This document shows, one piece after another, positions 21,260 to 30,900 of a DNA stretch of 64,000 nt. The DNA lies in the NCBI RefSeq assembly GCF_958295425.1, contig NC_081149.1, positions 25,317,481-25,381,480 of the forward strand, written 5' to 3'. Both the position numbers and the translations under genes were made by a program. The DNA is from Solea solea (taxonomy: Eukaryota; Chordata; Actinopteri; Pleuronectiformes; Soleidae). Position 1 is the first letter of the stretch. Each line of letters begins with the position of its first letter. A model generated the notes under the pieces. It saw only the letters and a program-made list of their open reading frames with translations. It searched no databases and was not told the DNA's origin.

Positions 21260-24091
21260 TTTCACTGTGGTCTGACTGGTTGGGTTTTCTGTGCAGGTCA
21301 CCAGAAGAAGCTGATGCTGGCAGTGAGGAAGTTGTGTGACATCCAGAGGTCGATCCTCCAGGCAGAGTCAGGCCAAGACACGCTGCGACGCAAAGGCCCC
21401 AGAGGCCTCCACCTAGTCACCATTGAGCCCGCAGACCCTGCAGGTGAATGCTCCTCCCCTCACACCCCAAGGATGTTGACCTTCCAGGACAGCGAGCTGA
21501 GCACCGAGCTACAGGCAGCCATGTCCAGCCACTATGGAGGCTGTGAGGAGGGTTTGGCCATCAAGAACGCAGTGGGAATGTCCCAGAGCCAGGAGAGCAT
21601 TGACACTCGCTCAAGAGGCTCCGGCCGCTCCCAGGACCCTCCGACAGCCTCCGTCACCCCCCACAGCTGGTCCCAGGAGAACCTGCACCACAGCCCTGTC
21701 AGAGAGAGGAACCTTCCTGAGGGCTGGGACCAGAGGCCGCTGCCCAAGCAGGTGCCGCTGGGCACAGCCACTGTGTTCAAGTACCCGGCTATACCGGCTA
21801 AGCCCAAACTGTCTGGATCTTGTGGCCCCTCCCCTCATGGTTCCCCAGCACTGAAGGGTTTCTCCTACCTTCATTCTCACTGCGGCTCCACCGAGCTCCG
21901 CTCATCCCACACCAAGTCCCTGACGCCGCCAAAGAAGCGCACCCAGAGCATGACCCGCTACGCTCTGTCGGACGGTGAGCCCGATGATGATGACGATGAC
22001 GAAGATTGTGCCGTTCCCTCAGGAACTCTGCCGTCCTACGCAACCTTGACCCGCAAGCCAGGTCGCAGCCACCTGGCTCGATTGCAGTCGAGTCCTGAAA
22101 AGAGTGGCAGTGTGGGACGCAGTCAGTCTTTTGCCGTGCGCGCCAGGAAGAAAGGTCCCCCTCCCCCCCCGCCAAAGAGACTGAGTTCAGTAAGCGGCAG
22201 CACCAGTGTGGAGCTGAGCAACAGCAGCACAACATTGGTGACCGACAGTCCAGGGAGTGTTAGAAGCATTGCTGCTTCTCTGGAGGGAAGCCTGGAAGAG
22301 ATCAACCAAACACCAGGACCTGATCCAGACCAGGAGCCGCCTTCGCCCTCCCTGACCTCTGCAGGGCAGGAACCTGGAGCGTGTGCAGGTGTGAGGAGGA
22401 GGGTGCAGAGTGAATGCATTCACACACACACCAGCACTGAGCTGGACCGAGGGGTGAAGTCTGACACGGAGGAGGAAGGGAACCCACTGGAGGGCTCCTC
22501 GTCCCCTCAGAACAGCTCCAGCGAGTGCATTCCTTTTGCAGAGGAGGGAAACCTGACCATCAAACAGAGGCCCAAAGCTCCGGGGCCGCCCCGGGCTGAG
22601 GCTGTGCTGGAGCCTCCAGACAACACAGCATCCAAGACCCCCCAAGACGTACCCGAGTTTAACCTGAAGGAGTCTGACACGGTGAAGCGTCGACACAAAC
22701 CTAAAGACAAGGAGCAGGAAGAGCCAGGGGCTTCCAGGTGTCAGTCTGATAGTAACCAGCCTCTGTCCCAGCGTCAGGAAGAGGTCAGTCTGAGGATCAG
22801 TGAAGCTGGTCCAGAGAGGTCTGCCAGTCCAGCCACAGGGTCCCCCATCAAACCTCCCCTCTCCCCGAAACCTCCTGCCATTGCCCCAAAACCTGTGCGT
22901 CAGAGTCTTCTGGCTCAAGGTAAGAAAAACCCACCTGAGAAACAGGACATGAAAACAGATCAAAGTTCTAGTTCAAAACATGGTCATCTCATGGTGATGG
23001 ACCTGGAACCTGATGATTAAATGTGTCTTACCTGTGGTCTTGTCTGTTTCCTCAGCAGCTGGACTGTCCTCTCCAACTGTGACCGTCAGTGTAGTTCAAA
23101 GTGTAGCCTTTGCTTCTCAGTCTTCTCTGGTACATGGACGTCCAGCTCCAGGTCCGACTCCGGCTCCGGCTCCGGCTCCAGGTCCAGGTCCAGATCCAGG
23201 TGTGGCTCCAGTTCCATATGCGTCCCCTCAGAGTCCGTGCCTGACAGCAGTGAGGACTCAGATGTGTGTGGCTGGTCCAGGTCTTGTCCCAGAGTCGTCC
23301 TTTGGAACTGAGGTGGTTCAGCAGAGACTGGATCAGACCAGCACGTATCTGGAAGCCGCGTTGAAGGCTGTTGAACGTGAACTGACCCTGGAGGACCGTG
23401 AAGACAGGTGAGACTAGTTTAGTTCATGAGAACCGGTCCTTGTTCTGATCAAATCACTACATGTTCATTTGCTTATTCCTGGTATTAGCGCAGTTTTGCC
23501 ACAGGGTGTCACCGCAGAGCCTAGAATACTGGGATTAACCAGCTGTAGTTTGTTCTGTTTGATCATGTGTAATATGAGATTATAACATACTTATGATTTG
23601 ATTACACGTGACAATCACAGATCATAGGTCACAGATCACAGATCACATATCATAGATCACAGATCACAGATCATAGATCACAGCTCACAGATCACAGATC
23701 ACAGATCATAGATCACAGATCACAGATCATAGATCATAGATCACAGATCACAGATCATAGATCATAGATCACAGATCACAGATCATAGATCATAGATCAC
23801 AGCTCACAGATCACAGATCACAGATCGCAGATCGCAGATCACAGATCAGAGATCACAGATCACAGATCATAGATCACAGATCACAGATCATAGATCACAG
23901 ATCGCAGATCACAGATCACAGATCATAGATCACAGATCACAGATCAGAGATCACAGATAGATTTATTTTGTGTTTTTGTGTCTTTTCACAGCAGCAGAAC
24001 AAACCCAGTGAAATCAGCAGGAACAATCCTGGACGACATCGGCAACATGTTTGACGACTTGGCCGATCAGCTGGACGCCATGTTGGACTGA
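8309..24091 (+). CDS. caskin2: caskin2: ankyrin/SH3/SAM scaffold protein, complete
   Basis: Coding exons: 8309-8402, 11279-11330, 13128-13225, 13313-13458, 15255-15350, 15837-15967, 16423-16531, 16623-16731, 16870-16964, 17079-17196, 17424-17597, 19195-19269, 20093-20220, 20346-20391, 20495-20565, 20657-20767, 20888-20989, 21061-21199, 21297-22919, 23056-23407, 23992-24091. They total 3969 bases with phases agreeing at every junction, giving 1322 residues. Order is ankyrin repeats (about 40-278), SH3 (about 282-345), a linker with an IWVLR motif, tandem SAM domains (about 515-650), a long Pro/Ser-rich region and the conserved C-terminus [20 protein letters not shown]. Caskins are neuronal and vascular scaffolds; the SAM pair of CASKIN1 polymerises. 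The phrases [20 protein letters not shown] and [20 protein letters not shown] favour caskin2 over caskin1. The least certain exon is 20346-20391. Confidence 0.93.
8556..8860 (+). repeat. 9 bp CAGAACCYW minisatellite
   Basis: About 33 units of CAGAACCCT or CAGAACCTA in caskin2 intron 1. Because the unit is three codons, an open frame runs from exon 1 through it (Gln-Asn-Pro/Leu repeats). The exon 1 splice donor lies upstream at 8403, so it is intronic. Confidence 0.92.
9072..9190 (+). repeat. GAGACA/GAGAGA simple repeat
   Basis: Purine-rich (GAGACAGA)n tract of about 115 bp in caskin2 intron 1. Confidence 0.9.
9357..9810. mobile_element. Fold-back MITE-like repeat
   Basis: Left arm 'gtttgtaaaccactcactct' and 'aaacctcatagagaaaacca' pairs with the right arm 'gaggtttggtgtgggagagt' and 'cggtttacagacgtctgtct'. 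It ends in CAGCAGGGGGAGCTCACAGTG and 'tatccctttaag', matching the 'aaagggacagttca' end of other copies. CA runs interrupt the left arm. Confidence 0.7.
10100..10290 (+). repeat. Minisatellite with GTTAGCATCACTTTGATCAT units
   Basis: About five to six imperfect 30 bp units containing GTTAGCATCACT and GATCATGGT, in caskin2 intron 1. Confidence 0.85.
10868..11100. mobile_element. Fold-back MITE-like repeat, internally shortened
   Basis: Contains 'gtttgtaaaccactcactct', 'gctgctggtcctctgctgcc', 'gacatttgaacttattgatg' and the inverted arm 'gaggtttggtgtgggagtgg'. It lies in caskin2 intron 1 about 180 bases before exon 2. Confidence 0.65.
11828..12200 (+). mobile_element. Copy of the 1455-2665 element lacking the VNTR
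   Basis: Aligns by eye with 1459-1710: 'aaccatggcgacaaaaatc', 'tactttaacgtagag', 'cgtggttgaaac', 'cttgagactttt' and 'cctctcattcactcccatgt' all recur in order. No 63 bp unit is present, so the VNTR is either a later gain or was lost here. Confidence 0.6.
12485..12715. mobile_element. Fold-back MITE-like repeat, left half
   Basis: Begins 'tttaaagggacagttcaag', then 'gctgtgagcgccccctgctg', 'cacgtctttatctcactgtg' and 'gtaaaccactcactctccca'. It shows the presumed outer end of the family best. The right half is missing or replaced by a GT run. Confidence 0.6.
13475..13645. mobile_element. MITE-like repeat fragment next to caskin2 exon 4
   Basis: Starts 17 bases after the exon 4 donor: 'gctgctcctccgctgcctcg', 'gtggtcactttgtgtcactg', 'aagtgacaaaataagacgta'. 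The inner half of the family only. Confidence 0.6.
13650..15230 (+). repeat. 1.6 kb short-period array (9 bp GATGTCGTA / GATGTCACA)
   Basis: About 175 nine-base units fill most of caskin2 intron 4. Higher-order periodicity is visible: the segment around 13910-14400 resembles 14560-15060. Stops are absent on the minus strand for 559 codons (Thr/Ser repeats) purely because the period is three codons. No promoter, splice or family evidence supports that frame. Confidence 0.93.
15470..15765 (+). repeat. GTAGCAGTTAGCAATA minisatellite
   Basis: Imperfect units with 'gtagcagttagcaata' and 'agcttgtagcagtta' over about 290 bp in caskin2 intron 5. Confidence 0.85.
15952..16315 (+). repeat. Minisatellite that includes the caskin2 exon 6 splice donor
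   Basis: The last 16 bases of exon 6 plus the donor (AGACATCATACG|GTGAGACAT) recur about nine more times at roughly 36-42 bp spacing, alternating with AGACCTCAGTGAGACAT or AGACATCAGTGAGACA. Several copies keep a consensus GTGAG donor (near 16011, 16051, 16135, 16308). Others have mutated (CATAAGGTGAG, CATATGGTGAG, ATACGTTGAG). Confidence 0.88.
16740..16825 (+). repeat. GT microsatellite
   Basis: (GT)n with GC interruptions, starting eight bases after the caskin2 exon 8 donor. Confidence 0.95.
16870..17196 (+). CDS. caskin2: caskin2 exons 9-10: SH3 domain
   Basis: Exon 9 encodes [20 protein letters not shown] and IRAGDIIT; exon 10 encodes [20 protein letters not shown] and [15 protein letters not shown]. 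The ALxDY start, the DGRWKG tryptophan and the [10 protein letters not shown] end are SH3 hallmarks. The first motif is ALKDYWN, which is less acidic than in classical SH3 domains, as is usual in caskins. This supports a non-canonical ligand site. Confidence 0.92.
17424..20565 (+). CDS. caskin2: caskin2 exons 11-15: linker with IWVLR motif
   Basis: Exon 11 reads [18 protein letters not shown] and a Ser/Thr-rich tail. Exon 12 holds [12 protein letters not shown], like the IWVLR peptide with which CASKIN1 contacts the CASK kinase-like domain. Exon 13 (20093-20220) encodes [20 protein letters not shown]. Exon 14 (20346-20391) is 46 bases. Exon 15 ends [12 protein letters not shown], just before the first SAM domain. 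Exon 13 starts at a tandem CAGCAG acceptor. If exon 14 is not real, a weak donor at 20198 would also restore frame to exon 15. Confidence 0.8.
17600..17646 (+). repeat. CA microsatellite
   Basis: (CA)n run directly after the caskin2 exon 11 donor. Confidence 0.95.
18126..18260 (+). mobile_element. hAT-type transposon end (GGGATGTCCCGATA)
   Basis: The start TAGGGATGTCCCGATACAAC and the dense 'ccgatacgata' and 'gccgatattg' blocks match the ends of a transposon group common in fish genomes. No clear second end was found; a related GGCCGATATTATGGGACATCC block sits at 4302-4323. Confidence 0.5.
19325..19797 (+). repeat. CCACCAACACRCYGTCAACA minisatellite
   Basis: About 22 bp units alternating 'caacacgccac' and 'caacacgccgt' or 'caacacactgt', roughly 21 copies, in caskin2 intron 12. 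A longer block near 19460-19560 recurs near 19640-19740. Confidence 0.9.
19982..20055 (+). repeat. CTCCTGCAG 9 bp repeat
   Basis: About eight CTCCTGCAG units immediately upstream of the caskin2 exon 13 acceptor. Each unit ends in CTGCAG and so resembles a 3' splice site. Confidence 0.9.
20657..21350 (+). CDS. caskin2: caskin2 exons 16-18 and start of 19: tandem SAM domains
   Basis: SAM1 is encoded by 20657-20767 and 20888-20989: [40 protein letters not shown], then [11 protein letters not shown]2 is encoded by 21061-21199 and the start of 21297: [51 protein letters not shown]. Both show the W-L...Y...F/L pattern and the final GH(R/Q)KK helix. Tandem SAM domains in caskins mediate self-assembly. 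Confidence 0.93.
21297..22919 (+). CDS. caskin2: caskin2 exon 19: large Pro/Ser-rich exon
   Basis: A single 1623-base exon. Recognisable caskin blocks are [61 protein letters not shown] followed by [38 protein letters not shown] and [17 protein letters not shown]. Polyproline tracts suggest SH3 or WW partners. An acidic DDDDDDED run lies near 21985. The open frame extends upstream into the GT microsatellite of intron 18, but the CAG at 21294-21296 sets the exon start. Confidence 0.92.
23056..24091 (+). CDS. caskin2: caskin2 exons 20-21: C-terminus
   Basis: Exon 20 (23056-23407) encodes a Pro-rich run with [20 protein letters not shown], then [20 protein letters not shown]. Exon 21 (23992-24091) encodes the family signature [20 protein letters not shown] and stops at TGA 24089-24091. 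Both acceptors are tandem NAGs (CAGCAG at 23053-23058; CAGCAGCAG at 23989-23997), so one- or two-residue variants are likely. The intron between is filled by an AGATCAC array. Confidence 0.9.
23605..23957 (+). repeat. 7 bp AGATCAC/AGATCAT array
   Basis: About 48 seven-base units in the last caskin2 intron, ending 25 bases before the polypyrimidine tract of exon 21. Each unit contains GATC. Confidence 0.92.
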
Positions 24092-24130
24092 AAAAATGTC
24101 TCCTGCACCCTCTGTCCTGCATGTCTTATG

Positions 24131-24293
24131 CAGTATATATATACTCTATATGTATATATATATATACATATATACATATATATATATATGTATATATAAT
24201 GTATTATGCAGTATATATGTACTCTATATATATGTATGTACTGTATTATGCAGTATATATATATACTGTATATACATATAAATATATATATAT
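24131..24293 (+). repeat. (TA)n-rich simple repeat
   Basis: TATATA, TACATA and GTATAT units with two longer 'gtattatgcagtatatat' repeats, in the caskin2 3'UTR. Confidence 0.9.
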
Positions 24294-24792
24294 CATCGTC
24301 GCAGTGTGAGGACGATCGCGTTAAACACTGGAACGAGAAAATCCGCTCAGATTTAGTCCGCAGCGGTGAATTTCTGTTATCGCGAACAGAAAAAATGTCG
24401 TCCATCTCGCCAGCATACAGTCCTGTCCATTTATGTCAAAGTGCCACAAGGGGGAGCCGTTTGGTTCCAGTCATTCCAGGACTCCATGGTTTCTAATGAT
24501 CTGTTTTAAGATTCTTGTTTTTCACTGAAAATCTATGATCTGTGAGTTTAAAGTTGATTTCTACAAATACCGCTAGAATATTGTGACAAATACACCCCGC
24601 CCCCTCCTGTCAGTCATTTGGTCAAAGCCCCTCCCCTGAAACACCAGAATCCATGTTTTCTTCTTCTTCATTTATGACATTAAAAACTCTATTTTATATA
24701 ACCCAGTGTTTTCTACAGACCATTCATAAACAAAGGGAAGAGAAGTCAGTGATTTACATAAATCTGTTTTTATATATTCCTTTTAGAAGAAA

Positions 24793-24798
24793 AATAAA
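24793..24798 (+). terminator. caskin2: caskin2 polyA signal AATAAA
   Basis: First consensus AATAAA after the stop, about 700 bases downstream, followed by T/GT-rich sequence. Confidence 0.6.
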
Positions 24799-25321
24799 GT
24801 ATTTATATGTATCTAAATGTGTATATTGTATGTGAGAGGTCTCTGTACAGATGTTTTCACATCATTTAGAAAACATGAACAAAGCTCCTGTGATCATGTG
24901 ACCTCTGCTTCGCACCCTTTCACCTCTGAGTCTCAGGAAAACCCCGCTGCACCCGAACGCATCACCAAACGCTGCTTTGAAAAAAAAAACATAAAGTGAG
25001 ATCCTTTTTTTATTCCGCGTCAAATCTGATGAAAATCTGCGTGTTTTCACTGCTAGACAGCAAGGGGCGTTGAAGGAGAATAATCAGTGTGTTAAAGGGC
25101 CAGTTCAGTGTTTTCTGAAGTGTGTATGATGTACAGACACATTTTCCACTAAACAGTTTTAACTCCACTCTACTCGTGTTTCTTTCTCCTCCATCAAAGC
25201 CGAAACGAACATGTGACGTCATCAGACTGAAGGTTTCTGATTGGTCAGAGAGTGTCGACACTGAAGAGTCATGAGCATGATGTCAAAGCAACAATGTCCA
25301 ACAGTAGATCAAAGTTAAAAA

Positions 25322-26133
25322 AGACTTAGAAATCTTCTTACAGTTCCAAAATCTACTTAAAGTTCCAAAATCTACTTAAAGTTCCAAAATCTACTTAAAG
25401 TTTCAAAATCTACTCAAAGTTCTAAAATCTACTTACAGTTCCAAAATCTACTTAAAGTTCCAAAATCTACTTAAAGTTTAAAAATCTACTTACAGTTCCA
25501 AAATCTACTTAAAGTTCCAAAATCTACTTACAGTTCCAAAATCTACTTAAAGTTCCAACATCTACTTACAGTTCCAAAATCTACTTAAAGTTCCAAAATC
25601 TATTTAAAGTTTAAAAATCTACTTACAGTTCCAAAATCTGCTTAAAGTTCCAAAATCTACTTACAGTTCCAAAATCTACTTAAAGTTCCAACATCTACTT
25701 ACAGTTCCAAAATCTACTTAAAGTTCCAAAATCTACTTACAGTTCCAAAATCTACTTAAAGTTCCAACATCTACTTAAAGTTTAAAAATCTACTTACAGT
25801 TCCAAAATCTACTTAAAGTTCCAACATCTACTTACAGTTCCAAAATCTACTTAAAGTTCCAAAATCTACTTACAGTTCCAAAATCTACTTAAAGTTCCAA
25901 AATCTACTTAAAGTTCCAAAATCTACTTACAGTTCCGAAATCTATTTAAAGTTTAAAAATCTACTTACACTTCCAAAATCTACTTACAGTTCCAACATCT
26001 ACTTACAGTTCCAAAATCTACTAACAGTTCCAAAATCTATTTAAAGTTTAAAAATCTACTTACAGTTTCAAAATCTATTTAGAGTTTAAAAATCTACTTA
26101 CAGTTCCAAAATCTACTTACAGTTCCAAAATCT
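25322..26133 (+). repeat. 19 bp minisatellite (AAATCTACTTAAAGTTCCA)
   Basis: About 42 units. Two main variants, with CTTAAAGTT or CTTACAGTT, alternate in a recurring pattern. The CTTACAG form resembles a 3' splice site. Confidence 0.93.
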
Positions 26134-26423
26134 ACTAGTGTTTGATGTTAAAATCACTGATTTTCTCGATGAGGTTTGGTGTGGGAGTAAACACTACAAT
26201 CACCACATGTCTGTGTCTGATCTGTGATCACATCATTGATCCTCACTGATCAATAATCTTCTTTACTTACACAGTTCACTGAGTGACTCAGGGAAAACGA
26301 CATGTAAGTTTTTGTGTCACTTTTTAAAAAATGTGTTCAGAATGTCAAATGTTGTCAGGTGTGTCTGTGTAGACACAGTTCACTCTTCTGTATTTTAGTC
26401 ATGTTTGTTCAGTGACCATCAAT

Positions 26424-26455
<32 letters not shown>

Positions 26456-26790
26456 GACTCACACACACACAGTCATTTAAGCCACAAGGGGAAGCTGCAT
26501 GTTGATCAATAATCTTCTTTACTTACATAGTTGAGTGACTCAGGGAAAACGACACCTAAGTTTTTATGTCACTTTTTTAAAAATGTGTTCTTTTTCAGAA
26601 CTTTTCATGAAAATAAAATAATAAATGGAAAATAAAAAAGTGATATTTCACATTAATATATGTTTATGGGTTATTAAATGTCACGTTAAACTCTGTTGAA
26701 ACACTTGTTTATGTTTTTAATATAATTTATTTAATTGTGTCACGTGACGTCATTGACCGACAGGAAGTGACGTTTCTCATTCCTCTAAAG

Positions 26791-26945
26791 CAGCACTTCT
26801 CAAATAGTGGGGCGAGGTGAGGTGTCAGGGGGGCGTGAGAGGCAGGGCAGGAATACTCATACAGTGGTTTATACAGATAGATAAATAAATAAATAAAAGT
26901 ATTTCAATTCGGGGGGGCGTGACAGAAAATAATAGAGAACCACTG
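26791..26945. mobile_element. hAT-type MITE with 8 bp target duplication
   Basis: Ends are CAGCACTTCTCAAATAG and, inverted, CAGTGGTTCTCTATTAT. An exact 8 bp duplication CTCTAAAG lies on both sides (26783-26790 and 26946-26953). Eight-base duplications and CAG-starting ends are diagnostic of hAT transposons. The element is 155 bp and noncoding. Confidence 0.85.
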
Positions 26946-27099
26946 CTCTAAAGTAAAAAAGTTATTTTAAAATTCATTTGTCATAAATGTTTTCCTTTTT
27001 TTAATGTTTTGTTCATTTATTTCAGATGTTTGTAGTTTAAAAAAACAAAAACAAAAAAAACACTAATGACGCAGCTCTGCACCAGTCATATCGGTAAAT

Positions 27100-27300
27100 G
27101 ACGTCACTGCTGATCTACGGCCACGCCCACACTCCGGCTGTCTTCGTCTCCTTCCTGATTCCAGCATTTCCATCACCGAGCTTCAGGACCCGCTCACTCC
27201 GCTGCTGACTGTCCCTGTGCCGGAGGTAAGAGCGCGCGGCGGCCGCTGTCAAATCGACTACTTTCACTCTTATTTACTCGAGAAAGAAAACGCTTTTAGT
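27100..27300 (+). promoter_or_regulatory. mvp: mvp CpG-rich promoter and 5' noncoding exon (inferred)
   Basis: CpG-rich block with a good donor GTAAGA at 27226 after CCGGAG, suggesting a noncoding first exon ending 27225. It would splice to 27906, 15 bases before the ATG. MVP genes usually have a noncoding first exon. No TATA box is seen. Confidence 0.55.
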
Positions 27301-27920
27301 GATTTTCGAATCACTTTAAAGAAATGTTTTAATCGGTATAATCGAGACGTACTGTTTGTTTGGTTGTTTGGTTGTTTGACAGTAGCTTAACTTAAATGTT
27401 CTGTCGTGTAATGTCGTGTTCTCAGAGGATTAATGAAGCTACGGAGTGTTAAATAAATCACGCCGAATTCAACACAAGTCCCTCCGAACTTGGAGTTTCA
27501 CTTTGCCGAGTGTTTGTGTGACTTAACAGCGACAATGACTCTACATTTAGTGCATTTCTAAAGGAGATTTCGTGTTATTGATTTCCAGAAGTCTCCTCTA
27601 CTGTAAGTATGTGTGCGTCATTTACCAGGCCTGCAGTGGAAAACCAGCCCCCCGCAACTGACGCACTTTGTACTGTTGATGAGGGGGAGGGGCTTAGAGA
27701 GGCATGACATCTACCTGTTTGATGACACAGGTCCAAGAACAGATTCTAGCAGAAGGCTCCGCCCATTTTTTTTGCAATCATTTTGTGGAAAGCTTTTATT
27801 TTGGTGAATGTAATTGTGTTGGTTAACTGCCACAGTAGGTGGCGCTCTACTGCACACCGTTGTTCTGTCCTACTTTCAAACACGCACGAGGTTTCCTCTC
27901 TGCAGCGTTTTGTAACAACC

Positions 27921-30900
27921 ATGTCGAAGAAGGCAGGAAACCGTGGGCCGGAGTACGAGGGGCCGGTGGAGGCGTCAATCATCCGGATCCCGCCTCATCA
28001 CTACATCCATGTTCTGGACCAGAACACCAACATTGCCCGGGTGGAGATCGGACCGCTGACCTACATCCGCCAGGACAACGAGAGGTCAGTGAAAGGAAAC
28101 AGACTTTTATTTTGAAAACTGCAAGGTCGTATTTTAGCATCGACGACAGGAAACAGACTTTTATTTTGAAAACTGCAGGGTCGTATTTTAGCATCGACGA
28201 CAGGAAACAGACTTTTATTTTGAAAACTGCAGGGTCTTATTTTACCATCGACGACAGGAAACAGACTTTTATTTTGAAAACTGCAGGGTCGTATTTTAGC
28301 ATCGACGACAGGAAACAGACTTTTATTTTGAAAACTGCAGGGTCTTATTTTAGCATCGACGACAGGAAACAGACTTTTATTTTGAAAACTGCAGGGTCGT
28401 ATTTTAGCATTAACGACTGGAAACAGACTTTTACTTCTGCAACCTTCTGACTTCCTGTCAGAGACTCCTCCTCTGTTACTAAGACAGGTCATGTGACGTG
28501 TGTTGTCAGGTGTGTCTGTGTAGACACAGTTCACTCTTTTGTATTTTAGCCATGTTTGTTCAGTGACCATCAATCACACACACACACACATACATAGATA
28601 CACACGCACTCACACACACACACTCACACATGCACACACGATATCACACTATCTCACACAAACGCACACAACACAGACTCACACTCACTCAGAATCACAC
28701 ACACACACAGCTCTAGTCACAAGGGGGCGCTGCATGTTTCCAGGATCTTGTGATTTATAATGATCAGATTTTTAATTCTTTTCATTCTTTACATGTGAAA
28801 ATAGAATTCTCTTCTCACCTGTGCGGATGATCATGGTCCCGCCCCGTCACTACTGTGTGGTCCTGAACCCCGTCTCCCGCGACGACAACTCTCAAGTCCT
28901 CTTTGACCAGTCAGGTCAGGCTAAACTCCGCCACGCTGACCTGGAGATCCGTCTGACCCAGGAACCGTTCCCTCTGTACCCTGGAGAGGAGATCCAGAAG
29001 GTAAGCAACATCACATTTAACATTTAAGAAGCTGAAAAATGACCGAAAGTAGAAAATATTCACATTCCTACGTCAGTTTAAGTTTTTACGATACCTACGT
29101 CACACGCCACGTCTTTATCTCACTGTGAGACAAGACTTTTACAACAGGAAACTGAAGCTTGTAAACCACTCACTCTCCCAAACCAAACCTCATAGACAAA
29201 ATCAGTGATTTTAGCTGCGGGGACACAGGAGCTGCTGGTCCTCTGCTGCCTCGTGTGGTCACTTTGTGTCACTGAGGTCAATCTGACGGGAGAGTGAGCT
29301 CATGGAAAACAAGTTGAGTAGAACTAGAACTGTGTAATGAAAAAGAGCCGTAACTCTGTGGTACGTGTGTGAGAAAACTGTAGGTGGCGCTGTGTCTGAC
29401 CTACAGCGTTTGTGTCTTCAGGATGTGACGGCGCTGCAGATCGTGTATCCGGACACGGCGCTGCGTCTGCAGGCTCTGCTGGACTTTGAGGAGGAGGGCG
29501 GCGACAAAAGAGTGGCTGGAGATGAGTGGCTGTTTGAAGGACCCGGTACTTTTTTATTTAACTTTCTGATTCTTTGTCTCCTAAAGTCTTTGAACTCGGC
29601 TCATGTTCAGGTTCATGTGATCAAAGATGATTCATGTCACATAGAGAAGACGTTTACGTGTGCTGCTGTTATGCAGAGAGAACGCAGTGCATGATGGGTA
29701 ACCTACTCACTTCTGTCAGGGACCTACATCCCCAGGAAAGAGGTGGCCGTGCTGGAGACCATCAAGGCCACGGTGATCCGAGAGAACCAGGCCATCAGAC
29801 TGAGAGCTCGCAAAGAGGGCGTGGACAGAGGCGGAGTCCGCAGAGTCACAGGTAGACAACAACAACCACTGACCCATGATTAAGCCCAGCCCGAAAACAC
29901 AATGACTTTGTTTTTTTTGTGGAAAAATTTGAAAGAAAATCACGACACGATCACGATATTTAAGTTGAGATACAATATTATCCCGATATATTATCTCGAT
30001 ATTTAAGTTACGATACAATATTATCACGATATTTAAGTCACGATACAATATTATCACGATATTTAAGTCACAATACGATCACAATATTTAAGTCAAGATA
30101 CGATATTATGATATTTAACTCACAATACGATATTATCACGATATTTAAGTCATGATACGATATTTCACGATATTTATTTCTTGATACGATATTATTGCGA
30201 TATTTAAGTCATGATACGATATTTCACGATATTTATGTCTTGATACGATATTATTGCGATATTTAAGTCATGATATGATATTATCACAATATTTAACTCA
30301 AGGTACAATATTATAACAATATTTAAGTCACAATACGCTACTGATATTTAAGTCACGATACAATATCACGATATTTAAGTCAAAGTATGATATTATCACG
30401 ATATTTCAGTCACGGTACGATATTATCACAATATTTAAGTCACTGTACGATATTATCACGATATTTTGGTCACGGTTCTATATTATCACGATATTTAAGT
30501 CATGATACGATATTGCTAAACTGGACTGAAACGTCGATTGATATTTCTTTGTAACATCATGACCTTTACCCTCAGTAAAATGACTTGTGGTTAATGAATG
30601 ACTTGCTGTTCAGGTGAGGAGTGGCTCGTCAGTAAAGTCGGAGCGTATCTACCCGGAGCTCATGAAGAGGTCATCGATATCGTTAACGCTTTCATCCTGA
30701 CTGACAAGGTGAGTGCACTGTGGGTGTGGTCTCCTTACTTAGTCACATGACTCTGATTCTCAGTCTTTAAGAAAAAAAGTTATTTCACTGAATTTTAGAA
30801 AAGTTTTTAAAGTCACAGATATTTTTATGATGATGTTTTTGTAGCTTTTTAACTTAACTTTTTCTTACGTTATATTTTGTATTAAATCGCTAACTTCAGC

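Larger units (their letters stand above)
24092..24815 (+). other. caskin2: caskin2 3'UTR with TA-rich hairpin region
   Basis: The region from the stop to the AATAAA at 24793-24798. It holds a TATATA/CATATA tract at 24131-24293 that can form long AU hairpins. Small open frames here (Tyr/Ile repeats) come from the TA tract. Confidence 0.65.
24816..27099. other. caskin2-mvp intergenic region, repeats only
   Basis: No exon recognised. It holds the 19 bp minisatellite (25322-26133), a CA tract near 26425-26475, a duplicated 'gatcaataatcttctttact' block (26248 and 26498) and a hAT MITE (26791-26945). Confidence 0.6.

Noticed and set aside
22187..22963. 258-codon minus-strand frame
   Set aside because: Shadow of the GC-rich caskin2 exon 19 on the opposite strand.
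27839..28450. 203-codon frame overlapping mvp exon 1
   Set aside because: Out of frame with mvp and sustained by the 54 bp minisatellite.
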